From NCBI RefSeq assembly GCF_003258605.2, contig NZ_CP031264.1, forward strand, positions 3,720,001 to 3,784,000: a stretch of 64,000 bases of DNA, read 5' to 3'. The position numbers and the translations under genes are program-made. Under the pieces are notes generated by a model. It saw only the letters and a list, made by a program, of their open reading frames with translations, was not told where the DNA came from and searched no databases. Of the stretch, positions 51,918 through 61,295 are shown piece after piece. Each line of letters begins with the position of its first letter. Position 1 is the stretch's first letter. The stretch comes from Peterkaempfera bronchialis (GTDB lineage Bacteria > Actinomycetota > Actinomycetes > Streptomycetales > Streptomycetaceae).

Positions 51918-51968
51918 CGGCGGCGGGTGGCGGGTGGTCGGGGTCGGTTCGGCGGGAGGAGGGGCGTG

Positions 51969-52778
51969 ATGGCCGCTCAGGTGGTGGTCGGGGCTGCGGC
52001 GGCGGGCGTGTGCGGATTGCTCTGCGCTGCGGCGGCCGGGCGGGCACGGCGTATGGCGCGGCGCCGGGGTGCGGTGCTGGGCAGGGCGGTCGGGTCGGAG
52101 CTGCGACCACTGCGACCACGTCCCGGCAGGGTCCGGGCGGCGGCACAGCGGCTGCGGGCGGCGGACCGCCACTCGCTTCGGCGGCTGGCGCCCTGGGCGG
52201 CGGGCGCGGGAGCCGCACTGCTCGTCGGCGGGATCCCGGGTGCCCTGCTGGGCCCGGTCGCAGGGGTCGCCCTGCATCGCGTACTGCGGCGGATGCCGCC
52301 CGCCGGAGCCGGAGCGCCTGCGGCCGACCACCGCCTGGAGGCGCAACTGCCGCTCACCGCCGAACTGCTGGCCGCCTGCCTCGGGGCCGCAGGCGTCCCC
52401 TCGGACGCCGCCGAGGCCGTCTCGCGCGCGGTCGGCTCCCCGATGCGGGACCGGCTGGCAGCCGTGGCGGCGGAGCTGCGGCTGGGCGCGGACCCGGCCG
52501 ACTGCTGGGAGCGGCTGGGCGACGGCTGCCCGGCCCTCGCCCCGCTGGGCCGCTGCCTCGCCCGGGCGGGGACCAGCGGTGCACCGCCCGCCGCCACCCT
52601 GGCCCGGCTCGCCGAGGAGCAGCGCGGGGCGGCGACCCGGTCCGCCACCGCACGCACCCGGCGGGCCGGGGTGCTCGCCACGGCCCCGCTGGGGGTGTGC
52701 TTCCTGCCGGCCTTCGTACTCATCGGCATCGTGCCCGTCGTCTCCGGGCTTGCCTCCGCCTTCCTGGCTCCGCGCTGA
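51969..52778 (+). CDS. Tad pilus inner-membrane protein TadC, 269 aa
   Basis: ATG 51969 follows GGGAGGAGGGG. Membrane segments lie at both ends; the T2SSF part is LPLTAELLAACLGAAGVPSD and AGTSGAPPAATLARLAEEQR, ending in LGVCFLPAFVLIGIVPVVSG. Partner of TadB. Confidence 0.86.
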   Translation: MAAQVVVGAAAAGVCGLLCAAAAGRARRMARRRGAVLGRAVGSELRPLRPRPGRVRAAAQRLRAADRHSLRRLAPWAAGAGAALLVGGIPGALLGPVAGVALHRVLRRMPPAGAGAPAADHRLEAQLPLTAELLAACLGAAGVPSDAAEAVSRAVGSPMRDRLAAVAAELRLGADPADCWERLGDGCPALAPLGRCLARAGTSGAPPAATLARLAEEQRGAATRSATARTRRAGVLATAPLGVCFLPAFVLIGIVPVVSGLASAFLAPR

Positions 52779-52813
52779 GAACCGTTCCACCCATCACCTG
52801 TGAGGAGACCTCC

Positions 52814-53119
52814 ATGGCCATCACCCTCCGACTGTTTCCTCTGGCGCAGCCCCCGGTATTCGGGCTGTGCGGCCCGCGCCTGCGGTGGCTGCCGGACCGG
52901 CTCCGGCTGCCGGTCCGGCTGCGCCCGCTCGCGTTGCTGCTCCGTCGTCGGCTCACGGCCGGCCGGGGCCGGGACGCCGGAATGACCACCGCTGAATACG
53001 CTGTGGGAACGGTCGCGGCCTGCGGGTTCGCGGCCGTGCTCTACAAGGTGGTGACCAGCGACACGGTCAGTGGCGCAATCACCAAGCTCGTCCAGCGGGC
53101 GCTCGATGCGGGCTTCTGA
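52814..53119 (+). CDS. DUF4244 pilin-like protein, 101 aa
   Basis: GAGGAGACCTCC precedes ATG 52814. A basic Arg/Leu-rich N-terminal part is followed by DAGMTTAEYAVGTVAACGFA, the class III prepilin pattern (G, then MTTAEYAV with Glu at +5) and one membrane helix. DUF4244 proteins are the presumed Flp-type pilin subunits of actinobacterial Tad loci. The prepilin peptidase is not in this window. Confidence 0.88.
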   Translation: MAITLRLFPLAQPPVFGLCGPRLRWLPDRLRLPVRLRPLALLLRRRLTAGRGRDAGMTTAEYAVGTVAACGFAAVLYKVVTSDTVSGAITKLVQRALDAGF

Positions 53120-53627
53120 GCGGTTCCGCAGGGGGCGGCGGCGCGGTCGGCCCGGCGTGGGGGAGGCGGGGTACGCCACTGCGGAGACCGCGGTCGCGCT
53201 GCCTGCGGTCGTCCTGCTCACCGCGATGCTGGTCTGGGGCGTGCTGGCGGCAGCCGCGCAGATCCGCTGCGTGGACGCCGCCCGGGTGGGGGCCCGGGCG
53301 GCGGCCCGTGGTGAGAGCGAGGCTGCGGTGCTGGCCGTCGCCGGGGAGGCGGCCCCGGCCGGAGCGGAGGTCCGCGTGGTGCGCGGCGCCGAGACGGTGC
53401 GGGTGGCGGTCGCGGCTCCGTTCAGGGGGCCGGGCGGGCTGGTGCGGGTGCTGTCGGTGCGGGTTGCCGCCGCGGCGGTGGCCGCCCGGGAGGACGTACT
53501 GCCGGATCTGCTTCCTGCTCCGCCGCCTGACTCGTCGCCGGGTGCTCCGTTCGGTCCGCCCTTGCCCGGTTCACCGCCCGGTTCACTGCCTGGTTCGCCG
53601 CCGGGCGGCCAGGGAGGTCGGCCATGA
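53106..53627 (+). CDS. TadE-like pseudopilin, 173 aa
   Basis: ATG 53106 overlaps the pilin stop. [20 protein letters not shown] gives the TadE pattern: short leader, E at +5 of the helix, then a single membrane segment. [19 protein letters not shown] is also usual. The C-terminal ~45 residues are Pro/Gly/Ser repeats. Minor pilin of the Tad machine. Confidence 0.85.
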   Translation: MRASERFRRGRRRGRPGVGEAGYATAETAVALPAVVLLTAMLVWGVLAAAAQIRCVDAARVGARAAARGESEAAVLAVAGEAAPAGAEVRVVRGAETVRVAVAAPFRGPGGLVRVLSVRVAAAAVAAREDVLPDLLPAPPPDSSPGAPFGPPLPGSPPGSLPGSPPGGQGGRP

Positions 53628-54085
53628 CGCGGATGGCGGACGACCGGGGTTCGGCCACGGTGTGGCTGCTGGCGCTGGCGATGCTGGGGTGCTGCGCCTT
53701 CGCGGCCGTACTGGGCCTGGGCTCGGCGGTGGCGGCTCGCCACCGGGCTGAGTCCGCCGCCGACTTGGCGGCGCTGGCCGCCGCCCAGCGGCTGCTGCTG
53801 GAACCGGCCGGAGCGTGCGGGCGGGCCGAGCGGATCGCCGCCGCGCACCACGCCCGCCTGGCGGCGTGCGCGATGGGCGACGACGCGGTGGAGGTGCGGG
53901 TGGAGGTGCCGGTGCGCGGGCTGCCCGGTTTCTTCCCGCCGGCCGGGGCGCGGGCCCGGGCCGGACCACTCCGGGCCGAGGAGTCCGAACCGGGGACGCC
54001 GGCGGCCGTCGAGCCCACCACCTCCGCCGACCGGGACGGCCCCGGCCCCTACCCCGGCTCCGGCCCGGCGTTCCGACCGACCGGG
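53624..54085 (+). CDS. TadG/Rv3654c-like protein; no stop codon before 56900
   Basis: ATG 53624 overlaps the tadE stop. [20 protein letters not shown] then [20 protein letters not shown] is the Rv3654c/TadG-like start (Flp helix with [14 protein letters not shown]). Normal homologues end after 110-150 residues. Here the frame passes the end of the convergent helicase without a stop, continues antisense to it and joins bldG in frame, ending at 56902. The coordinates give only the part with protein character. Confidence 0.7.
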
Positions 54086-56410
54086 TCAGACGGCGCCCGC
54101 GAGCAGCACATCCAGCAGCCGGACGGCCGCCGCCTTGTCCAGCGGGTCGTTGCCGTTGCCGCACTTGGGCGACTGGATACAGGACGGGCAGCCGCGTTCG
54201 CACTCGCAGGCGGCGATGGCCTCCCGGGTGGCCGTCAGCCACTCCCCGGCCCGCTGGAAGCCCCGCTCGGCGAAGCCGGCGCCGCCCGAGTGGCCGTCGT
54301 ACACAAAGACCGTGGGCAGGCCCGTGTCCGGGTGCAGCGGGACCGACACCCCGCCGATGTCCCAGCGGTCGCAGGTGGCGAAGAGCGGCAGCAGTCCGAT
54401 GGAGGCGTGCTCGGCGGCGTGCGCGGCGCCGGGCAGCTGCTCCGGGGTGATATCGGCCTCGATCAGCTGATCCTCCGTCACCGACCACCACACGGCGCGG
54501 GTCCGCAGCGTGCGGGGCGGCAGGTCGAGCCTGGTCTCGCCCAGCACCTCGCCGGTGGCGATCTTCCGCCGCAGAAAGGAGACCACCTGGTTGACGACCT
54601 CCACCGAGCCGTAGGTGAGCAGCGCGTCCCCCCACTTCACGGTGGTGTCGGTGCCCAGCACGGTGATCGCGGTGGTGTCCCGGGCAACGGTGGTGTACGG
54701 CGGGTTGGCCTCCTCCACGAGGGCCACCGAGCCTTCCAGGTCCAGGTCCCGCACCAGGTAGCTGCGGCCCTGGTGGAGGTGGACGGCGCCGGTGTGGACG
54801 GTGGCATGGGAGGCGGCCGCGTCGACCGTGCCCAGCAGCCGCCCGGTGTCCGCCTCGACGATCTGCACCGGAGCCCCGCCGCCGCCCCGAATGTCCACCG
54901 CGTCGGCGGCCCGCTCCCGCCGGGTCCAGTACCAGGCGCCACCGGCCCGCCGCCGCAGCAGTCCGCGCCGCTCCAACTGGTGCAGCAGCGGCTCCGCCGA
55001 AGGCCCGAACAGTTCCAGGTCGGCCGGTCCGAGCGGCAGCTCCGCCGCCGCCGCGCAGAGGTGCGGGGCCAGCACATGAGGGTTGTCGGGGTCCAGCACG
55101 GTGGACTCCACGGGCCGCTGGAAGAGCGCCTCCGGGTGGTGCACCAGATAGGTGTCCAGCGGATCGTCCCGGGCGATCAGCACGGCCAGCGCACCCTGCC
55201 CGGCACGCCCGGCGCGGCCCGCCTGCTGCCAGAGGGAGGCCCGGGTGCCCGGGTAGCCGGCCAGCAGCACCGCGTCCAGGCCGGAGACGTCCATCCCCAG
55301 CTCCAGCGCGGAGGTGGACGCCACCCCCAGCAGCCGCCCCGAGTGCAGGTCCCGCTCCAGGGCACGCCGCTCCTCGGCCAGATAGCCGCCCCGGTAGGCC
55401 GCGACCCGCCCGGGCAGCCGGCGGTCGATCTCGGCCAGCCGCTCCTGGGTCTGGAGCGCCACCACCTCCGCGCCGCGCCGCGAGCGGACGAAGACCACGG
55501 TGCGGGTCGCCTCCGTCACCAGGTCGGTGAGCAGGTCGGCGGCCTCGGCGGTGGCGGTGCGGCGTACCGGCGCCCCCTGCTCGCCCACCAGTTCGGTCAG
55601 CGGTGGCTCCCAGAGCGCGAAGACCAGGTCCCCGCGCGGCGAGGCGTCATCGGTCACCTCGGCGACCGGCAGCCCGGTCAGCCGGGAGGCGGAGGCACCG
55701 GGCTCGGCGGAGGTCGCGGAGGCGAGCAGGAAGACCGGTTCGGCGCCGTAGCGGGCGCAGATCCGCCGCAGCCGGCGCAGCACCTGCGCGACATGCGAGC
55801 CGAAGACGCCCCGGTAGGTGTGGCACTCGTCGACCACCACATAGCGGAGCGCCTTGAGGAAGGCGGCCCAGCGGGTGTGGGCGGGCAGGACGGAGCGGTG
55901 CAGCATGTCCGGGTTGGTGAGCACATAGGAGGCGTACTGCCTCACCCATTCGCGCTCCTCCACCGGTGTGTCGCCGTCGTAGAGCGCCGCGCGCACCCGG
56001 GGCGGCGCGAGTTCGGCGGCGCGGCGGCGCTGGTCGGCGGCGAGCGCCTTGGTGGGGGCGAGGTAGAGCGCGGTGGCGCCGCGTCCGTTGGGCGCCTCGG
56101 TGCCGTCCAGCAGCGCGCTGAGGACGGGCGCGAGGTAGCCGAGCGACTTGCCGGACGCCGTTCCGGTGGCGATCACCGTGCTGCGGCCCGCCAGCGCGAG
56201 TTCCATCGCCCGCGCCTGGTGGGTCCACGGACGCTCCATGCCGAGCGCCGCCGCGGCCTCGACCACCTCCGTACGGATTCCGGACGGCCAGTCCGCATGG
56301 CTGCCTGGCCGGGCGGGCAGGTGCTCCGTATGGGTGAGCCGATCTTGCCGTCCGCGGATGGTGGACAGCCTCTCAAGTACGGCGGCGGGTGGGCGGCTGC
56401 TGGGCGGCAT
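54086..56410 (-). CDS. DEAD/DEAH-box helicase, YprA/MrfA type with DUF1998, 774 aa
   Basis: [20 protein letters not shown] is motif [21 protein letters not shown] motif II (DECH), [10 protein letters not shown] motif III and [20 protein letters not shown] motif VI. The C-terminal DUF1998 domain ends in a four-cysteine zinc site ([20 protein letters not shown]). Such helicases (MrfA, YprA) act in repair of mitomycin-type crosslinks. The start is taken at ATG 56410; the longer frame is antisense to bldG. Confidence 0.93.
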   Translation of the reverse strand: MPPSSRPPAAVLERLSTIRGRQDRLTHTEHLPARPGSHADWPSGIRTEVVEAAAALGMERPWTHQARAMELALAGRSTVIATGTASGKSLGYLAPVLSALLDGTEAPNGRGATALYLAPTKALAADQRRRAAELAPPRVRAALYDGDTPVEEREWVRQYASYVLTNPDMLHRSVLPAHTRWAAFLKALRYVVVDECHTYRGVFGSHVAQVLRRLRRICARYGAEPVFLLASATSAEPGASASRLTGLPVAEVTDDASPRGDLVFALWEPPLTELVGEQGAPVRRTATAEAADLLTDLVTEATRTVVFVRSRRGAEVVALQTQERLAEIDRRLPGRVAAYRGGYLAEERRALERDLHSGRLLGVASTSALELGMDVSGLDAVLLAGYPGTRASLWQQAGRAGRAGQGALAVLIARDDPLDTYLVHHPEALFQRPVESTVLDPDNPHVLAPHLCAAAAELPLGPADLELFGPSAEPLLHQLERRGLLRRRAGGAWYWTRRERAADAVDIRGGGGAPVQIVEADTGRLLGTVDAAASHATVHTGAVHLHQGRSYLVRDLDLEGSVALVEEANPPYTTVARDTTAITVLGTDTTVKWGDALLTYGSVEVVNQVVSFLRRKIATGEVLGETRLDLPPRTLRTRAVWWSVTEDQLIEADITPEQLPGAAHAAEHASIGLLPLFATCDRWDIGGVSVPLHPDTGLPTVFVYDGHSGGAGFAERGFQRAGEWLTATREAIAACECERGCPSCIQSPKCGNGNDPLDKAAAVRLLDVLLAGAV

Positions 56411-56560
56411 AAGGACCCAGTGTGTCACCGTCGTGACGCAGAATCGTCGCAAGGCGTCGTGCTGCCCTGGTCGCAGGTGGTTGAATGCCATCGCGGGTGG
56501 CGACCGCCCGTCCCGGGCGGTCGAGATCGCAACGAAGCAAGGCAAGGTGCTGGAGGTTCC

Positions 56561-56902
56561 GTGGACCTGTCCCTGTCGACCCGTACCGTCGACGACCGCA
56601 CAGTCGTCGAGGTGGGCGGCGAGATCGATGTGTACACCGCCCCGAAGCTGCGGGAGCAGCTCGTCGAGCTGGTCAACGAGGGTCACTACCACCTGATCGT
56701 CGACATGGAAGGCGTGGACTTCCTCGACTCGACCGGTCTGGGTGTCCTCGTCGGTGGCCTGAAGCGCGTCCGCGCGCATGAGGGGTCGCTGCGCCTGGTG
56801 TGCAACCAGGAGCGCATTCTGAAGATCTTCCGGATCACCGGCCTCACCAAGGTGTTCCCCATCCACAACACCGTGGACGAGGCCGTCGCGGCGACCGACT
56901 GA
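56561..56902 (+). CDS. bldG: Anti-sigma-factor antagonist BldG, 113 aa
   Basis: STAS domain; GTG 56561 follows [25 protein letters not shown] and [20 protein letters not shown] are conserved, with the phosphorylated Ser57 in DSTG. The sequence is essentially that of Streptomyces BldG, needed for aerial growth and antibiotic production; it binds the anti-sigma factor encoded next. Expected partner switching: a kinase phosphorylates Ser57 and frees the anti-sigma factor. Confidence 0.97.
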   Translation: MDLSLSTRTVDDRTVVEVGGEIDVYTAPKLREQLVELVNEGHYHLIVDMEGVDFLDSTGLGVLVGGLKRVRAHEGSLRLVCNQERILKIFRITGLTKVFPIHNTVDEAVAATD

Positions 56903-56992
56903 GCCGACGCGCCCCCGGGGCCGTCCGCACGCGGTGCGGGCGACCCCTGGGGCGCGGCTCACGGCAGCACGGCAACGATCCGAGGGGAAGCC

Positions 56993-57418
56993 ATGGCAAC
57001 CGTCGAACTCCGTTTCAGTGCGCTCCCCGAGCATGTACGCACCGCGCGGCTGGTGGCCGCCGCGGTCGCACGCCGCGCCGGGGTCGACGAATCCGTCCTG
57101 GACGAGGTGAGACTCGCGGTCGGCGAGGCATGTTCGCGGGCCGTCGGGCTGCACCGCCGCTCCGGGGTGGAGGACCCGGTGCGGGTCACCCTGGTGGAGC
57201 AGGAGAAGCGGTTCCTCATCGAGGTGGGTGACGGGGTCGGCCATGAGTCGGAGCCCGCCACCCCGGCAGCCGCCGGTGACACCGACGACTCCGCCGAGGA
57301 CGCGATGGGCCTGGCCGTGATCAGCGGCCTGGTCGACGACCTGGACGTCGGCAGCGACGACATCGGCGGCGTGATCCGGATGAGCTGGCCGGTGGCGGTG
57401 CACGAGGTCTCCGTCTGA
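56993..57418 (+). CDS. Anti-sigma factor, GHKL-type serine kinase, 141 aa
   Basis: HATPase_c fold of SpoIIAB/RsbW type: LPEHVRTARLVAAAVARRAG, DEVRLAVGEACSRAVGLHRR (N-box with Glu-Ala-Cys instead of the usual EAVxNAI) and AMGLAVISGLVDDLDVGS (G-box). It follows bldG in the same order as in Streptomyces, where it is a binding partner of BldG. Because the N-box Asn is replaced, kinase activity may be weak. Confidence 0.92.
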   Translation: MATVELRFSALPEHVRTARLVAAAVARRAGVDESVLDEVRLAVGEACSRAVGLHRRSGVEDPVRVTLVEQEKRFLIEVGDGVGHESEPATPAAAGDTDDSAEDAMGLAVISGLVDDLDVGSDDIGGVIRMSWPVAVHEVSV

Positions 57419-57436
57419 ACCGCCGTCCGCACCGAG

Positions 57437-57478
57437 CACCGACGACACCGCGTACCGACGACACCGCGTACCGACGAC
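57437..57478 (+). repeat. 16-bp tandem repeat after anti-sigma gene
   Basis: CACCGACGACACCGCGTAC-type units: ACCGACGACACCGCGT occurs twice and a third partial ACCGACGACT follows, about 20 bases after the stop. Confidence 0.75.
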
Positions 57479-57483
57479 TGACG

Positions 57484-57510
57484 AGGGGCGCCCCCGGCCG
57501 GGGCGCCCTT
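57484..57510 (+). terminator. Hairpin terminator after bldG operon
   Basis: AGGGGCGCCCC and GGGGCGCCCTT are complementary around a CGGCC centre; TT and a C/T-rich stretch follow. Confidence 0.7.
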
Positions 57511-57879
57511 CGCCGTATGGCAGCCCCCGGGGCCGGAGTCCCGGGGCCGGACTCCCGGGGCCATTGGTCCTGCCGCGGGAAGGCCGCTCGCCCCGTTGGC
57601 CGGGAGCAGTCCGTCATTGGAGAATTGCCCGGAGTGGTGGCGAAGTGCTGTTGATGGCAGCGTTGTCGGTGCTGCTGGTCTGTTTTGATCAAGGGTTGGT
57701 CCATACAATCCTCGGCATTCGGCCGGTACCGCAGGGTCCGGCCCGATGTGTTGCAACGCCCGCACTGCCGAGCAGTTATGTGCGCACCGCTCAGGTCGCG
57801 GCTGTTCCTGCGGTTCTGCCCCGACCTCCTGGCCCACTGCGGCCGGCGGCGCCGATATGCCAGACGTCAAGGAGGACTG
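57511..57879 (+). promoter_or_regulatory. Leader region of hppA
   Basis: 370 bases without a credible gene, with an AT-richer core near 57640-57720 (TTTTGATCAAGGG and TACAAT, 15 bases apart between TTTTGA and TACAAT). That core is a possible promoter, leaving a leader of about 150 bases before AAGGAGGACTG and ATG 57880. Confidence 0.35.
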
Positions 57880-60333
57880 ATGGCGGGGCTCATCCATACG
57901 GCAAGCACGCACGCATCGACCACAACCCTCCATCCACCGCTCGCCGACTCCCCCTCGGGCGTCCAGGCGGTCCTGACCGGCACCAACCTGACCCTGGTGG
58001 TCGTGGTCGGTGTGGTCGCCCTCGCGGCCCTGGGTGTCGCGCTGGTCCTGGTCCGCCAGGTACTCGCCCACGACCAGGGCACCGAGTCCATGAAACGGAT
58101 CGCCGCCGCCGTCCAGGAAGGTGCCAACGCCTATCTGACCCGGCAGATGCGCACCCTCGGCATCTTCGCCGTGGCGGTCTTCTTCCTGCTGATGCTGCTC
58201 CCCGCCGACACCGCGAACCAGCGCATCGGCCGCTCGCTGTTCTTCCTGGTGGGAGCGGGCTTCTCGGCCGCCACCGGCTATCTGGGCATGTGGCTGGCGG
58301 TACGCAGCAACGTCCGGGTCGCCGCTGCGGCCCGCGCCGCCACCCCCGCCGCGCCCGCGATCAGCCCTACCGAGGGCGGCCCGACCACCGCGCCGGATGT
58401 GCGGCTGGTCTCCCACCGGGCCATGCGGATCGCCTTCCGCACCGGCGGCGTGGTCGGCATGTGCACGGTGGGCCTGGGCCTGCTGGGCGCGGCCGGGGTG
58501 GTGCTGATCTACCGCGCCGACGCGCCGAGGGTGCTGGAGGGATTCGGCTTCGGCGCCGCGCTGCTGGCGATGTTCATGCGAGTCGGCGGCGGCATCTTCA
58601 CCAAGGCTGCCGACGTCGGCGCCGACCTGGTCGGCAAGGTGGAGCAGGGCATCCCCGAGGACGACCCGCGCAATGCCGCCACCATCGCCGACAATGTCGG
58701 CGACAACGTCGGCGACTGCGCCGGCATGGCGGCCGACCTCTTCGAGTCCTATGCCGTCACCCTGGTGGCCGCACTGATCCTCGGCACGGCCACCTTCGGC
58801 GACGACGGCCTCGCCTTCCCCCTGGTCGTCCCGGCGATCGGCGTCATCACGGCGGTGATCGGCATCTTCGCGGTCTCCCCCCGGACCAGGGACCGCAGCG
58901 GTATGACCGCGATCAACCGTGGCTTCTTCATCTCGGCGGCGATCTCGCTGCTGCTGGTGGCGGCTGCGGTCTTCGCCTTCCTGCCGTCCAGCTTCGCCGG
59001 GCTCGGCCATGTCCCGGCCTCGATCAGCGGCCACAGCGGCGACCCGCGCGTCTTCACCCTCGCCGCGGTCGCCATCGGCATCGTGCTGGCCGCGGTCATC
59101 CAGCAGCTCACCGGCTACTTCACCGAGACCACCCGCCGACCGGTACGCGACATCGGGAGGACCTCCCTCACAGGCCCTGCCACTGTCGTGCTCTCCGGTA
59201 TCTCGGTGGGCCTGGAGTCGGCCGTCTACTCGGCGGTGGTGATCGGTGCCGCCGTCTACGGCGCGTATCTGCTGGCGGGCGGCTCCATCGTGCTGGCCCT
59301 CTTCGCGGTGGCGCTGGCCGGCACCGGCCTGCTCACCACCGTGGGCGTGATCGTGGCGATGGACACCTTCGGCCCGGTCTCCGACAACGCGCAGGGCATC
59401 GCCGAGATGTCCGGCGATGTGCACGGCGCGGGGGCGCAGGTGCTCACCGAGCTGGACGCGGTGGGCAACACCACCAAGGCCATCACCAAGGGCATCGCCA
59501 TCGCCACGGCGGTGCTGGCCGCCACCGCGCTCTTCGGGTCCTTCACGGACGCCATCAGCACGGCGGTCGACAAGGTGGGCCCGGCGGCCCACGGCAACAC
59601 CCTCTCGCTGGACATCGCGCAGCCCAACAACCTGGTGGGGCTGCTGCTGGGGGCGGCGGTGGTCTTCCTCTTCTCCGGTCTGGCGATCAGCGCCGTCTCG
59701 CGCTCCGCCGGGTCGGTGGTCTTCGAGGTGCGCCGCCAGTTCCGCGACCACCCCGGGATCATGGACGGCAGCGAGACGCCGGAGTACGGCCGGGTGGTGG
59801 ACATCTGCACCAAGGACGCGCTGCGCGAGCTGGCCACTCCCGGTCTGCTGGCGGTGCTGGCGCCGATCGCGGTGGGCTTTGCGCTGGGGGTCGGCGCGCT
59901 CGGCTCGTTCCTGGCCGGCGCCATCGGCGCGGGCACCCTGATGGCGGTCTTCCTGGCCAACTCCGGAGGTGCCTGGGACAACGCCAAGAAGCTGGTCGAG
60001 GACGGCCACCACGGCGGCAAGGGCAGCGACGCCCACGCGGCCACGGTGATCGGCGACACGGTCGGCGACCCCTTCAAGGACACCGCAGGGCCGGCCATCA
60101 ACCCGCTGCTCAAGGTGATGAACCTGGTCTCGCTGCTGATCGCCCCCGCCATCGTCAGGTTCAGCTTCGGCGCGCACGCCAGCGTGGCCCTGCGGGTCGC
60201 GGTGGCGCTGCTGGCGCTGGCCGTGGTGGTGGGCGCGGTGTACATCTCCAAGCGGCGCGGTGTCGCGCGGGGCGATGACGACGGCGACGAGGGCACCGTC
60301 ACCCGATCAGCGGATCCGGCAGCGGTGCACTGA
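57880..60333 (+). CDS. hppA: Membrane-bound H+-translocating pyrophosphatase, 817 aa
   Basis: AAGGAGGA lies directly before ATG 57880. About 16 membrane segments. Catalytic loops: GGGIFTKAADVGADLVGKVE, then DDPRNAATIADNVGDNVGDC, and the C-terminal GDTVGDPFKDTAGPAINPLL. The GNTTKAITKG segment has Lys where K+-dependent enzymes have Ala, which marks the K+-independent proton pump type. It couples pyrophosphate hydrolysis to proton export. Downstream of bldG as in Streptomyces. Confidence 0.96.
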   Translation: MAGLIHTASTHASTTTLHPPLADSPSGVQAVLTGTNLTLVVVVGVVALAALGVALVLVRQVLAHDQGTESMKRIAAAVQEGANAYLTRQMRTLGIFAVAVFFLLMLLPADTANQRIGRSLFFLVGAGFSAATGYLGMWLAVRSNVRVAAAARAATPAAPAISPTEGGPTTAPDVRLVSHRAMRIAFRTGGVVGMCTVGLGLLGAAGVVLIYRADAPRVLEGFGFGAALLAMFMRVGGGIFTKAADVGADLVGKVEQGIPEDDPRNAATIADNVGDNVGDCAGMAADLFESYAVTLVAALILGTATFGDDGLAFPLVVPAIGVITAVIGIFAVSPRTRDRSGMTAINRGFFISAAISLLLVAAAVFAFLPSSFAGLGHVPASISGHSGDPRVFTLAAVAIGIVLAAVIQQLTGYFTETTRRPVRDIGRTSLTGPATVVLSGISVGLESAVYSAVVIGAAVYGAYLLAGGSIVLALFAVALAGTGLLTTVGVIVAMDTFGPVSDNAQGIAEMSGDVHGAGAQVLTELDAVGNTTKAITKGIAIATAVLAATALFGSFTDAISTAVDKVGPAAHGNTLSLDIAQPNNLVGLLLGAAVVFLFSGLAISAVSRSAGSVVFEVRRQFRDHPGIMDGSETPEYGRVVDICTKDALRELATPGLLAVLAPIAVGFALGVGALGSFLAGAIGAGTLMAVFLANSGGAWDNAKKLVEDGHHGGKGSDAHAATVIGDTVGDPFKDTAGPAINPLLKVMNLVSLLIAPAIVRFSFGAHASVALRVAVALLALAVVVGAVYISKRRGVARGDDDGDEGTVTRSADPAAVH

Positions 60334-60369
60334 CGTCCCGGGTCGGCTGATCCCCGTCGATCCGCCGAC

Positions 60370-60424
60370 GCCTGTGGTGCCGCCCGGCCGTCCCTGCGGG
60401 GTACGGTCGGGCGGCACCACAGGC
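60370..60424. terminator. Bidirectional terminator
   Basis: GCCTGTGGTGCCGCCCG and CGGGCGGCACCACAGGC make a perfect 17-bp stem with a 21-base loop, between convergent hppA and the ABC permease gene. Confidence 0.9.
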
Positions 60425-60434
60425 CCGGGGCGGA

Positions 60435-61295
60435 TCAGGTCCCGATGTCCCGGCGCCGGAAGGCCCACGCCCCCAGTGCCACCAGCACCGCGCAGCCGAG
60501 GGCCAGCACCCCCGCGTCGGCCCACTGGAAGCCGTGCTTCAGCGGCTCCCCGCCCGCGTAGTAGTGGAACGGGGAGAGGGCCCGCGTCCAACCGAGGCGA
60601 ATCTGCGGGCCGAAGGCGTTCAGCGCATAGGACACCACGCCCACTGCGGCGGTGACACCGAAGACCAGCCCCCGCCGCCCGACGAAGCAGCCGATGCACA
60701 CCGCCAGGGCGCCGAAGAAGGCGCCCAGCAGCGCCAGCCCCAGGCACTGGGCGGCGAATTCGGCGGCCGAGACGGTGGTCAGCTCGGCCGGGCTGCGGAT
60801 CGCCAGCATCATCAGCAGCACCGCGGCGGCGATGGCGGCCGAACCGGTGGCCAGCGCGCCGTACCGGTGCAGCACCAGCCGCACCCGGCCCATCGGGTGG
60901 GCCAGCAGCAGGTCCAGGAAGCCGGACTCCTCGTCGCCCGCGATGGCCCGGGCGCCGGTGGCCGCCCCATGGAAGAGCACCAGCAGCGGGATCACCACGC
61001 CGAACGGTGTGGAGCCCAGGTAGCCGGCGGCGGAGGAGAGGTCCTCCATGTTGAACGCCTGCTTGAGTCCGTCCGGGAGGCTGTCGGTGAGGTCACCCAT
61101 GGCGCCGCCGACCTGCGGGTAGAAGCTCGCGTACATCGCCCCGGCCAGCGCGGTGCCCACCGTCCAGCCGATCAGCGGGCGGCGGCCGTCGCGCAGCGTC
61201 TGGCTCCACAGGGTGCGGGGCAGCCGGCTCTGCGGAGGGGGCTCAGGCGGCCTGGACTCAGGCGGCAGGGTCTCAGGCGGCGACGCGGTCGTCAT
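60435..61295 (-). CDS. ABC-2 type exporter permease, 286 aa
   Basis: Six membrane segments: LIGWTVGTALAGAMYASFYP first and VLALGCAVLVALGAWAFRRR last. GDEESGFLDLLLAHPMGRVR is the cytosolic coupling part typical of ABC2_membrane_3 permeases. The Pro-rich N-terminus overlaps the 3' end of the ATPase gene by 23 bases. Substrate unknown. Confidence 0.9.
   Translation of the reverse strand: MTTASPPETLPPESRPPEPPPQSRLPRTLWSQTLRDGRRPLIGWTVGTALAGAMYASFYPQVGGAMGDLTDSLPDGLKQAFNMEDLSSAAGYLGSTPFGVVIPLLVLFHGAATGARAIAGDEESGFLDLLLAHPMGRVRLVLHRYGALATGSAAIAAAVLLMMLAIRSPAELTTVSAAEFAAQCLGLALLGAFFGALAVCIGCFVGRRGLVFGVTAAVGVVSYALNAFGPQIRLGWTRALSPFHYYAGGEPLKHGFQWADAGVLALGCAVLVALGAWAFRRRDIGT

Noticed and set aside
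54086-57448. Helicase frame extended upstream to 1120 codons
   Set aside because: The extra 346 codons are antisense to bldG and the anti-sigma gene; the helicase has a natural start at 56410.
56959-60177. Minus-strand open frame of 1072 codons
   Set aside because: It is the antisense frame of hppA and the anti-sigma gene, both of which have full family motifs; the translation is compositionally biased.
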